This document shows positions 1 to 8,333 of a stretch of DNA of 64,000 nucleotides, in pieces. Position 1 is the stretch's first letter; each line of letters starts with the position of its first letter. Position numbers and translations under genes: made by a program. The DNA comes from Bacillus swezeyi (lineage in GTDB: Bacteria > Bacillota > Bacilli > Bacillales > Bacillaceae). A model generated the notes under the pieces. The model had not been told where the DNA came from. It saw nothing but the letters and a program-made list of their open reading frames with translations, and did no database searches. Location: the NCBI RefSeq assembly GCF_001969815.1, contig NZ_MRBK01000011.1:1-64000 (forward strand), written 5' to 3'.

Positions 1-19
1 CGATTTTCTCGACAGCCTG

Positions 20-39
20 AGCTCCCTGTATAGGGAGCT
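20..39. terminator. hairpin beyond the yczF stop
   Basis: An 8-bp perfect stem AGCTCCCT / AGGGAGCT with a 4-nt loop lies just past the yczF stop codon. A T-rich run (GATTTTCT) follows on the plus strand, so it may also end a gene that lies left of the window. Seen directly; termination is inferred. Confidence 0.5.
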
Positions 40-45
40 GATTTT

Positions 46-264
46 CTATGTTCTTTTTTTCTTTCTTCTGGCATTTTCCAAGGCTTCAGCCAAAACGATC
101 AATACATATAGTATGATCACGACCGATTCGCCCAGTTCTAATATGCCAAACGACAGATTATTGTGCAGGGCTTCAGAGGGACTCATCCCTTGAAATACAT
201 CAAGCAAGAAAGAAAAAGTCATCAAGCCGACAAATAGCAAAACCGCGATTCCGATGATTTTCAC
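46..264 (-). CDS. yczF: YczF-like small membrane protein
   Basis: A 72-aa protein, start chosen at the GTG at 264 (KIIGIAVLLFVG follows) because GGAGAGTGG lies just upstream; a longer frame exists but reads through the divergent gerK promoter. It has two predicted membrane segments, about residues 3-20 and 42-62, and ends in a basic tail (ENARRKKKRT). Length, and position divergent from gerKA, match B. subtilis yczF from memory. Function is unknown; being next to a germination receptor suggests, but does not prove, a spore-related role. Confidence 0.65.
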   Translation of the reverse strand: MKIIGIAVLLFVGLMTFSFLLDVFQGMSPSEALHNNLSFGILELGESVVIILYVLIVLAEALENARRKKKRT

Positions 265-301
265 ATCAACCACTCTCCGTTCCCCGTTATTTTTTCTGTT
301 T

Positions 302-330
302 TCATAATGCGCTATTCGCGGGGAATAGTA
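302..330 (+). promoter_or_regulatory. candidate sigma-G promoter of gerK
   Basis: TCATA (302-306), 17 nt, then AATAGTA (324-330) resembles the sigma-G pattern (GHATR, 17-18 nt, CATNHTA) with one mismatch in each element. It lies 55 nt upstream of the gerKA start. Germination receptor operons are normally transcribed in the forespore by sigma-G, which fits. Inference from motif only. Confidence 0.45.
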
Positions 331-384
331 TAAATGTTCTTTTGCAAGGAAAAATATGAAACAAAAAAGGGGATTCTGACAGCC

Positions 385-2022
385 ATGCCATTCTTTTTTA
401 AAGGTCGTCACAAGACGGAAAAAAAACAAGAATCTCTGATGAGCGGTCATAAAAGTCCGGAAACCAATCATGTAACAGGTTCGGTTCGTGATTCACTTGC
501 TGAAAATCTTGATGTCTTAAAAGAGATAACGGGAAATAGTGCAGACATCGTGATCCGCAGGCTGAAAACCGGCGCTGATTCACAAATAGAAACAGCCGTT
601 GTTTATATAGCGGGAATTACCAATGAGAAAGCGATACATGATTTTTTGCTCGAATCGATCATGAATGCTCAAGAATTGATGAAAAAGGAAAGCGGCGGAG
701 AAGTTCTTGAGGCCATTGCAGAAGACGCCGTTGCACTTGGAGGAGTGAATCAGGAGAAACGGCTCGATAAGATTGTGGATTCATTAATGGCCGGGGGCAC
801 GGTTATTTTGGCTGACGGGACGGAGAGCGCGGTGGTCACCAGCACAAAAGGCGGGGAAAAGCGCTCTATCAAAGAACCGGAAAACCAGCAGGCGTTTCGC
901 GGATCCCGCGAAGGTTTCATTGAAGCTCTTGATACGAATATTGCCTTGATCCGGAAAATTATCAAAAACCCAAATCTTTGGGTTGAAAAAGTGAACATGG
1001 GCAGCGTTACAAAAACAGATGTTGCCATCATGTACATCAATGGAATCTGCAACAAAAAAACGGTGAAAGAAGTCAAAAAAAGGCTGGCAGGAATTGAAAT
1101 TGACAGCATCCTTGAATCGGGCTACATCGAACAGTTTATCGAAGATGTCACTTTTACAACATTTCCGACGGTATATCACACCGAGAGACCGGATATGGTA
1201 GCGGGAAATCTGCTTGAAGGAAGAATCGCCATTCTTGTTGACGGAACGCCGTTTGTATTACTCGTTCCCGCCGTTTTCATTCAATTTTTTCAATCTGTTG
1301 AAGATTATTATTCGCGTTTTGATATCGCAACATTTATCCGCTTTTTGCGCGTGTTGATTTTTTTTATTTCATTGATCGCCCCTGCCATTTATGTTGGAGC
1401 AACTACATTTCACCAAGAAATGATTCCGACCCAGCTGCTGATTGTCATTGCCGCACAGCGAGAAATCGTTCCGTTCCCTGCCGTGATGGAAGCTTTGATT
1501 ATGGAAATATCGTTTGAAATATTGCGTGAAGCGGGCATCCGCCTTCCGAAAGCGATCGGTTCGGCCGTCTCGATTGTAGGAGCCATCGTAATTGGACAGG
1601 CGGCAGTTCAGGCGGGAATCGTGTCTCCGGCAATGGTCATCATCGTGGCTATCACGGCCATATCGAGCTTTGCAACACCATCCTTTGCCATGGCCATTTC
1701 AGCAAGGCTCATTCGTTTTCTCTTCATATTAGCAGCAGCGACGACAGGGTTTTTCGGCATTATTTTAGGGCTGATTATTATGTTCGTTCATTTAAGCAGT
1801 ATTCGTTCATTCGGTGTTCCATATATGACGCCTTTTGCCCCGTTTATCTCCAGAAATTGGGGAGATTCGGTTGTCCGATTGCCATGGTGGACGCATGAGA
1901 AAAGGCCGGAACTGCTTGGCAATGATAATAAACTTCGTCAAGGAAAGCATCAGAAACCCCATCCTCCTGTCTCAAGTGAAATGAAGACAAATCAAGAAGA
2001 GGGTGACCAAAATGAAACATAG
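385..2022 (+). CDS. gerKA: spore germination receptor subunit A (GerKA)
   Basis: A 545-aa A subunit of a GerA-type nutrient germinant receptor in the spore inner membrane. The start at 385 (MPFFFKGRHKTEKK) follows AAGGGGA and gives the usual family length; an upstream in-frame ATG at 334 lies almost at the promoter. A hydrophilic N-terminal domain (about residues 1-290) is followed by several membrane segments, including the conserved PFPAVMEALIMEISFEILRE stretch. It overlaps gerKC, and the A-C-B gene order is that of gerK in B. subtilis, where GerK takes part in the glucose/asparagine/fructose/K+ response with GerB. Germinant specificity here cannot be read from sequence. Confidence 0.93.
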   Translation: MPFFFKGRHKTEKKQESLMSGHKSPETNHVTGSVRDSLAENLDVLKEITGNSADIVIRRLKTGADSQIETAVVYIAGITNEKAIHDFLLESIMNAQELMKKESGGEVLEAIAEDAVALGGVNQEKRLDKIVDSLMAGGTVILADGTESAVVTSTKGGEKRSIKEPENQQAFRGSREGFIEALDTNIALIRKIIKNPNLWVEKVNMGSVTKTDVAIMYINGICNKKTVKEVKKRLAGIEIDSILESGYIEQFIEDVTFTTFPTVYHTERPDMVAGNLLEGRIAILVDGTPFVLLVPAVFIQFFQSVEDYYSRFDIATFIRFLRVLIFFISLIAPAIYVGATTFHQEMIPTQLLIVIAAQREIVPFPAVMEALIMEISFEILREAGIRLPKAIGSAVSIVGAIVIGQAAVQAGIVSPAMVIIVAITAISSFATPSFAMAISARLIRFLFILAAATTGFFGIILGLIIMFVHLSSIRSFGVPYMTPFAPFISRNWGDSVVRLPWWTHEKRPELLGNDNKLRQGKHQKPHPPVSSEMKTNQEEGDQNET

Positions 2023-3235
2023 CCTTAATATCTTGTTTCTGCTTGCTGCCATAACCTTTCTCACAGGCTGCTGGGATAAAAGGGAATTGACTGATTTGTC
2101 GTTAGTCTCCGCCATCGGCATTGACAAAGGGGAGAATTCAAAATACGTGATGAGTTTTCAGATCGTCAATCCTAATAACGCCACAGGCGGACTGCAGGGA
2201 GGACAAGGCGGAGACAGGCCCCCGGTGACAAATTATTCGGTTGCCGGGAACAACCTGACAGAAATGAGCCGCCATGCTTCGACTAAGATTTCGAGGGAGC
2301 TTTATTATTCCCATACAAACCTTGTTGTCGTTGACGAAGAGCTCGCCAAAGACGAAGGGATTGTCAAAATCCTTGATGTATTTGACCGTGACACCGATTT
2401 TCGCTCGACGGCGACCATCATCATTTCGCACGGAAATAAGGCGAAAGATTTCATAAAGGCGCTGACGCCGATCGATAAAATTCCTTCAAATAAAGTAAAC
2501 AAAACACTGCAATTTACTGAAAAGCAGCTGGGAGAGCATATGAAAACAAGTGTCCAAGATGTGATTAAATGTTTGACCTCTCAAGCGAGGCATCCAATTG
2601 TTTCGGCTTTCAGACTGAAAGGCAGTCCGCAGAAAGCCGAGAAAATGGAGAACGTTCAGTCAACCGCTCCCGAAGCAACGGTTGAAGCTGACGGCTTAGC
2701 GGTGATTAAAGAAGGAAAGCTTGTCAATTATCTTGAGGGCAAAACTGCAAGAGGAGTTTTGTGGCTTCGCAATAAAATTGACAGGACTTATATCACCCTT
2801 CAATTAAAACATGAAAGACACTCTGTCACATATGATGTCATCCGCCAGAAAACGCAGGTCTCGGCAAAGCTTAAAAACAACCGTCCCGCCATATCCGTTC
2901 ACATTGACGTGGAGGGGGATATTGGTGAAATCGGTGTACCGGTCCGTTTAGAAGATCCAAAAGTGCTCAATCATATTGAAAAAATGGTATCGCAAGAATT
3001 AAAAAAGGAATTGAAGCACACGATCGATGTCGTCCAGCAAAATAAAACCGATGTTCTCCAATTCGGCGATGCTGTTTATCGATCATACCCCGGCATTTGG
3101 AAAAAGATCGAACCGAAATGGAGCAATCAATATTTTCCAGACTTGGATGTCGACATTACGGTCAACGCTTATGTACGGAGAACAGGATTAAGAAACAACC
3201 CGAACATTTTGAATCATAAAGAGGGACGTTCTTGA
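2012..3235 (+). CDS. gerKC: spore germination receptor lipoprotein (GerKC)
   Basis: A 407-aa Ger(x)C family lipoprotein. The ATG at 2012 is preferred over a GTG at 2003 because AGGGTGA sits just upstream and the result is a clean signal peptide, MKHSLNILFLLAAITFLTGC, with lipobox LTGC giving an acylated Cys20. The start overlaps the gerKA reading frame by 11 nt, so translation is probably coupled. The C subunit sits on the outer face of the inner spore membrane and is needed for receptor assembly. No abnormal features seen. Confidence 0.93.
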   Translation: MKHSLNILFLLAAITFLTGCWDKRELTDLSLVSAIGIDKGENSKYVMSFQIVNPNNATGGLQGGQGGDRPPVTNYSVAGNNLTEMSRHASTKISRELYYSHTNLVVVDEELAKDEGIVKILDVFDRDTDFRSTATIIISHGNKAKDFIKALTPIDKIPSNKVNKTLQFTEKQLGEHMKTSVQDVIKCLTSQARHPIVSAFRLKGSPQKAEKMENVQSTAPEATVEADGLAVIKEGKLVNYLEGKTARGVLWLRNKIDRTYITLQLKHERHSVTYDVIRQKTQVSAKLKNNRPAISVHIDVEGDIGEIGVPVRLEDPKVLNHIEKMVSQELKKELKHTIDVVQQNKTDVLQFGDAVYRSYPGIWKKIEPKWSNQYFPDLDVDITVNAYVRRTGLRNNPNILNHKEGRS

Positions 3236-3260
3236 TGGACGAAAAAGGAGGGGATTGTAG

Positions 3261-4361
3261 ATGGAAAGGGCAAAAATCAGTGCAAGTCAGCTGTTTGTGC
3301 TGATTATTCTGTTTGAACTCAGCAGTTCCCTGCTGATTTTTCCCGGACAGTCTGCAGAACAGGATGCATGGCTGGCGATTTTGCTTGGAGCCGTGGGCGG
3401 CCTTGTTTTGTTTTCGATGCATCATTATTTTTATCGGGTGAATCCAGATGCATCTCCTTATGAAACGTTGATGAACATTTTCGGAAAACCGGTCGGCTGG
3501 GTCTTTTCTTTTCTCTACATTCTCTATTACAGCTACATTGCGGCAAGGGTTTTGCGCGATTTTGGCGAAATGCTGTTAACATCGGCCTATCCGAACACAC
3601 CGATTATTTTTGCAAACGGGCTGCTGATTGCCGTTTGTATTTTTACGGTGCGAAAGGGGATAGAAGTATTAGCAAGAGCAGGTGAACTGCTGTTTGGGAT
3701 CATGTTTGTCATCGCCATCTTGGGATTTCTTTTGGTTGTCTGCTCCGGTTTGATCAATCCGGACGAATTGAGGCCCGTTCTTGGCAATGGAATCGGTCCT
3801 ATGATGAATGCCGTACTTACACAAACATTGTATTTTCCATTTGGAGAGATTATCGTCTTTACTTTAATCCTCCCTTATATCAATGAACCGAAAAAAGTCA
3901 AAAAAGCCGGGTTGTGGGCGATCGGAATCAGCGGCGTTGTTCTGGCTCTCAATGTAGCCATGAATATCAGCGTGCTCGGCGTTAACCTTAATATGCGCTC
4001 GCGGTTTCCTTTGCTTAGTACGATTCAAACGATTCAAGTAGCTGAATTTTTGGATAGGCTCGATGTATTTTTTATGCTTGTTCTGGTCATTGGCGGGTTC
4101 TTTAAAATGAGTATTTTCATGTATGCCGTGACTGAAGGGGTGTCCGTTTTATTTAAATTGAAAAATCCGTCGAAAGCCGTTCATGCCATCGGCATCGTCA
4201 TTTTAATTTTATCCATATCCATTGCCAGCAACATTTCTGAACATGTAAAAGAAGGAATTGAATTTGTTCCTTTATATGTCCACTTGCCGATGCAAATCAT
4301 ATTTCCTGCTTTTATATGCCTTGTCACTTATTTTAAAACCAGAAAGCAAAAAAAAATGTAA
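3261..4361 (+). CDS. gerKB: spore germination receptor subunit B (GerKB)
   Basis: A 366-aa integral membrane protein of the spore permease family (APC superfamily) with about ten hydrophobic segments, the usual size for a GerAB-type subunit. AAAGGAGGGG lies 8 nt upstream of the ATG. B subunits are the best candidates for the germinant-binding pocket. It is the last gene of the gerK operon; the next gene starts 60 nt on with its own MerR-type promoter. No strong terminator was seen between them. Confidence 0.92.
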   Translation: MERAKISASQLFVLIILFELSSSLLIFPGQSAEQDAWLAILLGAVGGLVLFSMHHYFYRVNPDASPYETLMNIFGKPVGWVFSFLYILYYSYIAARVLRDFGEMLLTSAYPNTPIIFANGLLIAVCIFTVRKGIEVLARAGELLFGIMFVIAILGFLLVVCSGLINPDELRPVLGNGIGPMMNAVLTQTLYFPFGEIIVFTLILPYINEPKKVKKAGLWAIGISGVVLALNVAMNISVLGVNLNMRSRFPLLSTIQTIQVAEFLDRLDVFFMLVLVIGGFFKMSIFMYAVTEGVSVLFKLKNPSKAVHAIGIVILILSISIASNISEHVKEGIEFVPLYVHLPMQIIFPAFICLVTYFKTRKQKKM

Positions 4362-4368
4362 ACATGTA

Positions 4369-4399
4369 TTGACCCCAACCTTAGGGAAGCCTTTAACAT
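4369..4399 (+). promoter_or_regulatory. MerR-type promoter with 19-bp spacer
   Basis: TTGACC (4369-4374), a 19-bp spacer, and TAACAT (4394-4399) form a promoter with the over-long spacer typical of MerR-activated genes. The spacer contains CCAACCTTAGGGAAG, resembling the CCTAACCTTAGGG core reported for TipAL/Mta-type sites. It drives the regulator at 4421, which suggests autoactivation. Confidence 0.65.
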
Positions 4400-4420
4400 A
4401 ACGACTGAGGTGAAATTCTA

Positions 4421-5149
4421 ATGCTCTATACGGTAAAAGAGGTTGCGGAATTGGCTCATATCACGATCAAAACGCTGTATCATTACCATAAAATCGGCCT
4501 TTTATTCCCTGTCAAGGTGACAGAAGCCGGCTACCGCCTCTATGGCATAAAAGAGCTTGAACGGCTGCAGCAAATTCTGTTTTATCGGGAGCTGGAATTT
4601 CCGCTCAAGGATATTCAGCAAATCTTAGACGGTGAAGCTGATCGATTGGCGCTTTTATTTGAGCAAAAAAAGCTTTTCCTTTCAAGAATGGGAAGAATGG
4701 AACAGCTCATTGAGACGCTTGATCAATCGATCAGGCACACCGAGAAAGGAGAAATGATGGATCAGCAGGCGATGTTTAAAGGGTTTTCCAGCAGAAAAGA
4801 ATGGGAGGATGCGCTCTATGAGCAGGGGCGGTATTTAAAAGAGACATATGATGTTGATCTGCTGGGAGGAGAGCCGATCAATCCGGAAGAGATGAATGAA
4901 AAAGCGATGGAAGCGACTCGTTTTATGAATGGAATGGCTGAAGCGCTAAAGAACGGATTAAAACATGACCATGAACAAGTTCAGGCTTCCATCAAACGGC
5001 ACCTCGGCTTTTTGGGGATCACCGCTGCTGATTTTCAGGCGCAGACACGCTTCTTTATAGAGGATGATTTCCATCGCAGCATGCTTGAAAACCAGCAAAC
5101 AGGGCTTTCCTATTATATCATGGCAGCGGCGGAAGCTTATGCCGCATGA
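4421..5149 (+). CDS. MerR-family regulator with TipAS effector domain
   Basis: A 242-aa regulator. Residues 1-70 are a MerR winged helix (MLYTVKEVAELAHITIKTLY, then GYRLYG), residues about 75-110 the dimerisation coiled coil, and residues about 120-242 an all-helical TipAS domain that in TipAL, Mta and SkgA binds thiopeptides or other hydrophobic drugs. Such proteins activate their own promoter and multidrug-efflux genes. It is similar in layout to B. subtilis Mta but sits in a different place; no transporter follows on the same strand, though the yclHI exporter converges on it. Confidence 0.85.
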   Translation: MLYTVKEVAELAHITIKTLYHYHKIGLLFPVKVTEAGYRLYGIKELERLQQILFYRELEFPLKDIQQILDGEADRLALLFEQKKLFLSRMGRMEQLIETLDQSIRHTEKGEMMDQQAMFKGFSSRKEWEDALYEQGRYLKETYDVDLLGGEPINPEEMNEKAMEATRFMNGMAEALKNGLKHDHEQVQASIKRHLGFLGITAADFQAQTRFFIEDDFHRSMLENQQTGLSYYIMAAAEAYAA

Positions 5150-5161
5150 AAAAGAAGGGGA

Positions 5162-5203
5162 TGACAAAATCCTAAAACTTTAAACCATTTTAGGATTTTG
5201 TCA
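5162..5203. repeat. 42-bp palindrome, copy 1
   Basis: Perfect 16-bp arms TGACAAAATCCTAAAA / TTTTAGGATTTTGTCA around a 10-nt centre. A copy with only two base changes lies at 19454-19495. Matching flanking bases (GA before, CA(A/G/T)CAAT-like after) show that the homology runs slightly beyond the 42 bp. It sits between convergent genes and could act as a terminator or be a dispersed element. Confidence 0.85.
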
Positions 5204-5210
5204 GCAATCT

Positions 5211-5236
5211 AAGGGGAACGGCAAGCCGTTCCCCTT
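5211..5236. terminator. bidirectional terminator between the MerR gene and yclH
   Basis: A strong 12-bp stem AAGGGGAACGGC / GCCGTTCCCCTT with a 2-nt centre between convergent genes; TTATTCTG follows on the plus strand. It is directly next to the 42-bp palindrome, so two hairpins lie in tandem here. Confidence 0.75.
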
Positions 5237-5268
5237 TATTCTGTTTATAGCGGGCCCCGCAGGAGCTG

Positions 5269-5952
5269 TTAGCCTGCTGATCGGCGGTGTTTAATGGTAA
5301 AGCTGCCTCTTGACAGTCTGATGTTGACATCAGATACCTTTGCGATTTGTTCGTCATGAGTGACCATGATAATGCATTTGTTTTCTTCGTGGGCAAGGTT
5401 TTGGAACAGGCGGACGATGTCTTTTGATGTGTCTTCATCCAAGTTTCCCGTCGGTTCATCGGCGACAATTAAATGGGTGTCGCAGCAGAAGGCGCGGATG
5501 ATGGAGACCCGCTGCTGCTGCCCGCCGCTTAGCGTAAGAACCTTTTGCCGGGCCTGTTTTTCGCCGATGCCGACTTTATGAAGCATGTCCAAAGCGTATT
5601 GCTCTTTGTTTTTGATTTTAGATCCCGTAATCTCCATGGCTGACGTGATATTTTGCAGAGCCGTCATATAAGGCAGGAGATTATAGGATTGAAAAACGAT
5701 TGATATATGCTGATTGCGATAATTGGTTAAACCGATCTTGGAAATGCTCTGGCCTTTATACAGGATTTCGCCTTCTTTCGGGACATCCAGGCCGCCGGCC
5801 AATGATAAAAAGGTGGTTTTGCCGGAACCTGAAGTTCCGACAATCGTGTAAAAGAGCCCTTGTTTAAATTCAATATGAATATCTTCAAATAGAGGCTTAT
5901 CTTGATCTTTGTACCAATAACATACATCTTTAAACTCTAAAATATTGTTCAT
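5269..5952 (-). CDS. yclH: ABC transporter ATP-binding protein YclH
   Basis: A 227-aa ATPase of the MacB/LolD-type family. Walker [10 protein letters not shown] is near residue 39, signature LSGGQQQR near residue 142, Walker B LIVADEP near residue 160, followed by the switch His in MVTHD. It pairs with the permease YclI immediately upstream in the same operon (15-nt gap). The couple is divergent from yclJK. Substrate is not identified; family members export peptides, antimicrobials or lipoproteins. Confidence 0.92.
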   Translation of the reverse strand: MNNILEFKDVCYWYKDQDKPLFEDIHIEFKQGLFYTIVGTSGSGKTTFLSLAGGLDVPKEGEILYKGQSISKIGLTNYRNQHISIVFQSYNLLPYMTALQNITSAMEITGSKIKNKEQYALDMLHKVGIGEKQARQKVLTLSGGQQQRVSIIRAFCCDTHLIVADEPTGNLDEDTSKDIVRLFQNLAHEENKCIIMVTHDEQIAKVSDVNIRLSRGSFTIKHRRSAG

Positions 5953-5967
5953 GGCTTTCCCTTCCTT

Positions 5968-7431
5968 CTATTCTTGTTTTGTTAAAATCGTTTTCGGATG
6001 GAATCTTAAAACAGATATCGATGGCAGCAATGTCGCGAATATGGCGATTAAAAGGCCGATTCCGCCCAGCGCCATTATGTCGCCCAATGATACTTGAATA
6101 TTGAGCTGGTCAATTGCTTCGACTTGGGCAGAGCTTTGTCCGAAGAATCCTCCTCTGCCCTCAGGGCCCATCATTCCGCTGCCAGACTGGCTGTCTGCCG
6201 ATTGCTCAATTTGCTGGGACAAAAGCTGATTTCCAATTTGGCCTGCAATAAGATTGCCTGTTAAGGCGGAAATGCCGACGGCCAGAACTGCGATCATCAA
6301 GATTTCGGTTAAAAATTGCCCGATCAGTTTCCAGCGCTTCTCACCGATGGCCATCAAGACGCCCATTTCGTATTTTCTTTCCCTGATCGACATCATCACG
6401 ATCAGTCCGAGTATTACCGCTCCTGCAATCGTGACAAGATAGACGACATTTTTCGAGAATGATGCCACATTTTCAATCGGGCCGGCCATTTGCTGATACA
6501 CTTGATCATTAGCATCCAATGTGAATGTATCCAGATCGATGCCTGTTTTCTTGGCTGCAGCGATGAAAGCATCAATATTGGAAGCATCGTCCATATTGTA
6601 AACAGCTTCATCAATTGCGTTTTTATAATCGTCGCCTTTTAAGGCTGATGCCGCCGTATATGGCGTGTAGATTTTATTGTACGGGTTTAGAAAGGCGAAG
6701 TTTTGCGCCTGGTTATCCCCTGAAGATGTCGTTTTGTAAATGCCTGCAATTTTCAATTTGATTGTTGTGTTTTCATCCGTGCTGGCTTTGACTTTGATCG
6801 TGTCACCGATGCTCAACTCATTTTCTTCCGCAAGGGTTTCTTCAATGACGGCGACTTTTTTATTCACGTCATCCTCTGTCAAAGCGCGTCCTTTCGTGAT
6901 TTTTGAAGTGCCGTCAGAAAAATCGTCAACGAGTGATGTGCTTGTTACACCTTCGATGGAAAGGTCAGCCTGCATCATCTGAGGTCCGCCTTGCTCGTTG
7001 CCGCCTCGTCCGGCCGTCTGCTGGCTGCTGTTTGAATTCGCTGAATCTGAAGATGTGTCAGAATCCTCGTCTCCGCTTTCGATCGGACCAAAATTGTCCG
7101 CTAAAGCAGACGTTGATGAGATGAAATTATAGCTTTTGACATGGTCAAGGTTCGCCAGTGTTTCAGCTGATTTGACGGAAACGGGAGTGGATTCAAACCT
7201 TTGCCGGTCTCCTGATTCCTGCTGTTCTTTCATCATTTTCTCTCTGTCAGCCTGGAGAGTGACGCTGCCTCCCAGCTGTTCTCTCGCCAATTCGCTCGAT
7301 TTCGTAACGGCTGATTGGATCGTAAGTCCCGTAAGCACTAAAACGCAAATCATTGTAAAGACAAATAATTGTAAAAGCGTTTTTCCTTTCTTCGATTTCA
7401 TGCCCCAAAAGGCGCGTTTGAAAAAATTCAT
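5968..7431 (-). CDS. yclI: ABC transporter permease YclI (MacB/FtsX type)
   Basis: A 487-aa permease with one N-terminal membrane helix (about residues 17-37), a large extracytoplasmic domain, and three C-terminal helices of the FtsX fold (IRERKYEMGVLMAIG is the conserved cytoplasmic loop). The outer domain carries a low-complexity acidic/Ser/Asn/Gln stretch near residues 118-150 and a second Gly/Ser/Gln/Met-rich stretch near residue 415. First gene of the yclIH operon, probably controlled by YclJ. Its substrate is unknown. Confidence 0.9.
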   Translation of the reverse strand: MNFFKRAFWGMKSKKGKTLLQLFVFTMICVLVLTGLTIQSAVTKSSELAREQLGGSVTLQADREKMMKEQQESGDRQRFESTPVSVKSAETLANLDHVKSYNFISSTSALADNFGPIESGDEDSDTSSDSANSNSSQQTAGRGGNEQGGPQMMQADLSIEGVTSTSLVDDFSDGTSKITKGRALTEDDVNKKVAVIEETLAEENELSIGDTIKVKASTDENTTIKLKIAGIYKTTSSGDNQAQNFAFLNPYNKIYTPYTAASALKGDDYKNAIDEAVYNMDDASNIDAFIAAAKKTGIDLDTFTLDANDQVYQQMAGPIENVASFSKNVVYLVTIAGAVILGLIVMMSIRERKYEMGVLMAIGEKRWKLIGQFLTEILMIAVLAVGISALTGNLIAGQIGNQLLSQQIEQSADSQSGSGMMGPEGRGGFFGQSSAQVEAIDQLNIQVSLGDIMALGGIGLLIAIFATLLPSISVLRFHPKTILTKQE

Positions 7432-7510
7432 AACATTTTATTCCCCCATATTTATATGATTGTGATTGCTGTCAAGTTGGGACAGCAGGACTTTTTTCTT
7501 ACTGCTTGAT

Positions 7511-7545
7511 TTCATATTAGCCGCTACTTATGAAAAAATTATGAC
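7511..7545. promoter_or_regulatory. candidate YclJ-binding direct repeats
   Basis: TATGA occurs at 7529 and again at 7540, exactly 11 bp apart, giving on the minus strand two phased TCATAA-type half sites. TTCATATTAG also lies on the plus strand at 7511. A TTCATANTTT-type direct repeat has been reported for YclJ in B. subtilis (recalled, not checked). The site lies in the shared yclI/yclJ control region. Confidence 0.5.
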
Positions 7546-7582
7546 CAAACTGTTGCCAGTCCTTTAAATGTTCAGTAAAGAA

Positions 7583-7611
7583 TTGAGAATTCAAAGTACC
7601 ATGTGTAAAAT
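7583..7611 (+). promoter_or_regulatory. sigma-A promoter of yclJK
   Basis: TTGAGA (7583-7588), 17-bp spacer, TAAAAT (7606-7611). Lies 36 nt upstream of the yclJ start and downstream of the putative YclJ sites. Confidence 0.6.
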
Positions 7612-7646
7612 GAATCTAACGTTTGTCTAGCGGAGGCGCATTTACG

Positions 7647-8333
7647 ATGAAAATATTAATGATTGAAGATAATCTGAGCGTATGTACGATGACTGAGATG
7701 TTTTTTGCAAAAGAAGGTTTTGAGACGGAATTTGTCCATGACGGACTTGAAGGATATAACCGCTTTCAATCGGAGGACTGGGATTTGCTGATCATTGATA
7801 TCATGCTGCCGTCCATGGACGGTGTGACGATCTGCAAAAAGGTCAGGGAAGAAAGCACCGTTCCGATTATTATGCTGACGGCAAAAGATACGGAATCAGA
7901 CCAGGTGCTCGGCTTCGAACTCGGGGCCGACGATTATGTGACGAAGCCGTTCAGCCCTTTGGCGCTGGTGGCCAGAATCAAGGCGGTGAGCCGAAGGTAC
8001 CAAAACACAGAACAGCGGGCTCCCGCTGATGCCGATATTCTTGAAACGGAATGCTTTAAAATCAATAAAAAAACGAGAGAGGTCTTTTTAAACGGCGTTC
8101 AAATTAAAAACTTAACCCCTAAAGAGTTTGATCTACTGTATTATCTTGTACAAAGCCCAAAACAGGTTTTTTCAAGGGAGCAGCTGCTTGAACAGGTTTG
8201 GGGGTATCAGTTCTATGGTGATGAGCGGACGGTTGACGTTCATATTAAACGGCTGAGGAAAAAGCTTGGCAGTGAGTCGCGCCCGTTTCTTTATACCGTA
8301 TGGGGAGTAGGGTACAAGTTCGATGAAGATTAA
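7647..8333 (+). CDS. yclJ: response regulator YclJ (OmpR/PhoB family)
   Basis: A 228-aa response regulator. The start at 7647 (MKILMIEDN) is preceded by GGAGG and gives the usual receiver N-terminus; an upstream in-frame start would add eight residues. The receiver domain has the acidic pair ED near residue 7, phospho-acceptor Asp in LLIIDIMLPSMDG, Thr in MLTAKD and Lys in VTKPF. The C-terminal winged helix ends GVGYKF. The stop overlaps the start of yclK by 11 nt. In B. subtilis YclJK is linked to low-oxygen and ResD-dependent control (recalled). Confidence 0.93.
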   Translation: MKILMIEDNLSVCTMTEMFFAKEGFETEFVHDGLEGYNRFQSEDWDLLIIDIMLPSMDGVTICKKVREESTVPIIMLTAKDTESDQVLGFELGADDYVTKPFSPLALVARIKAVSRRYQNTEQRAPADADILETECFKINKKTREVFLNGVQIKNLTPKEFDLLYYLVQSPKQVFSREQLLEQVWGYQFYGDERTVDVHIKRLRKKLGSESRPFLYTVWGVGYKFDED

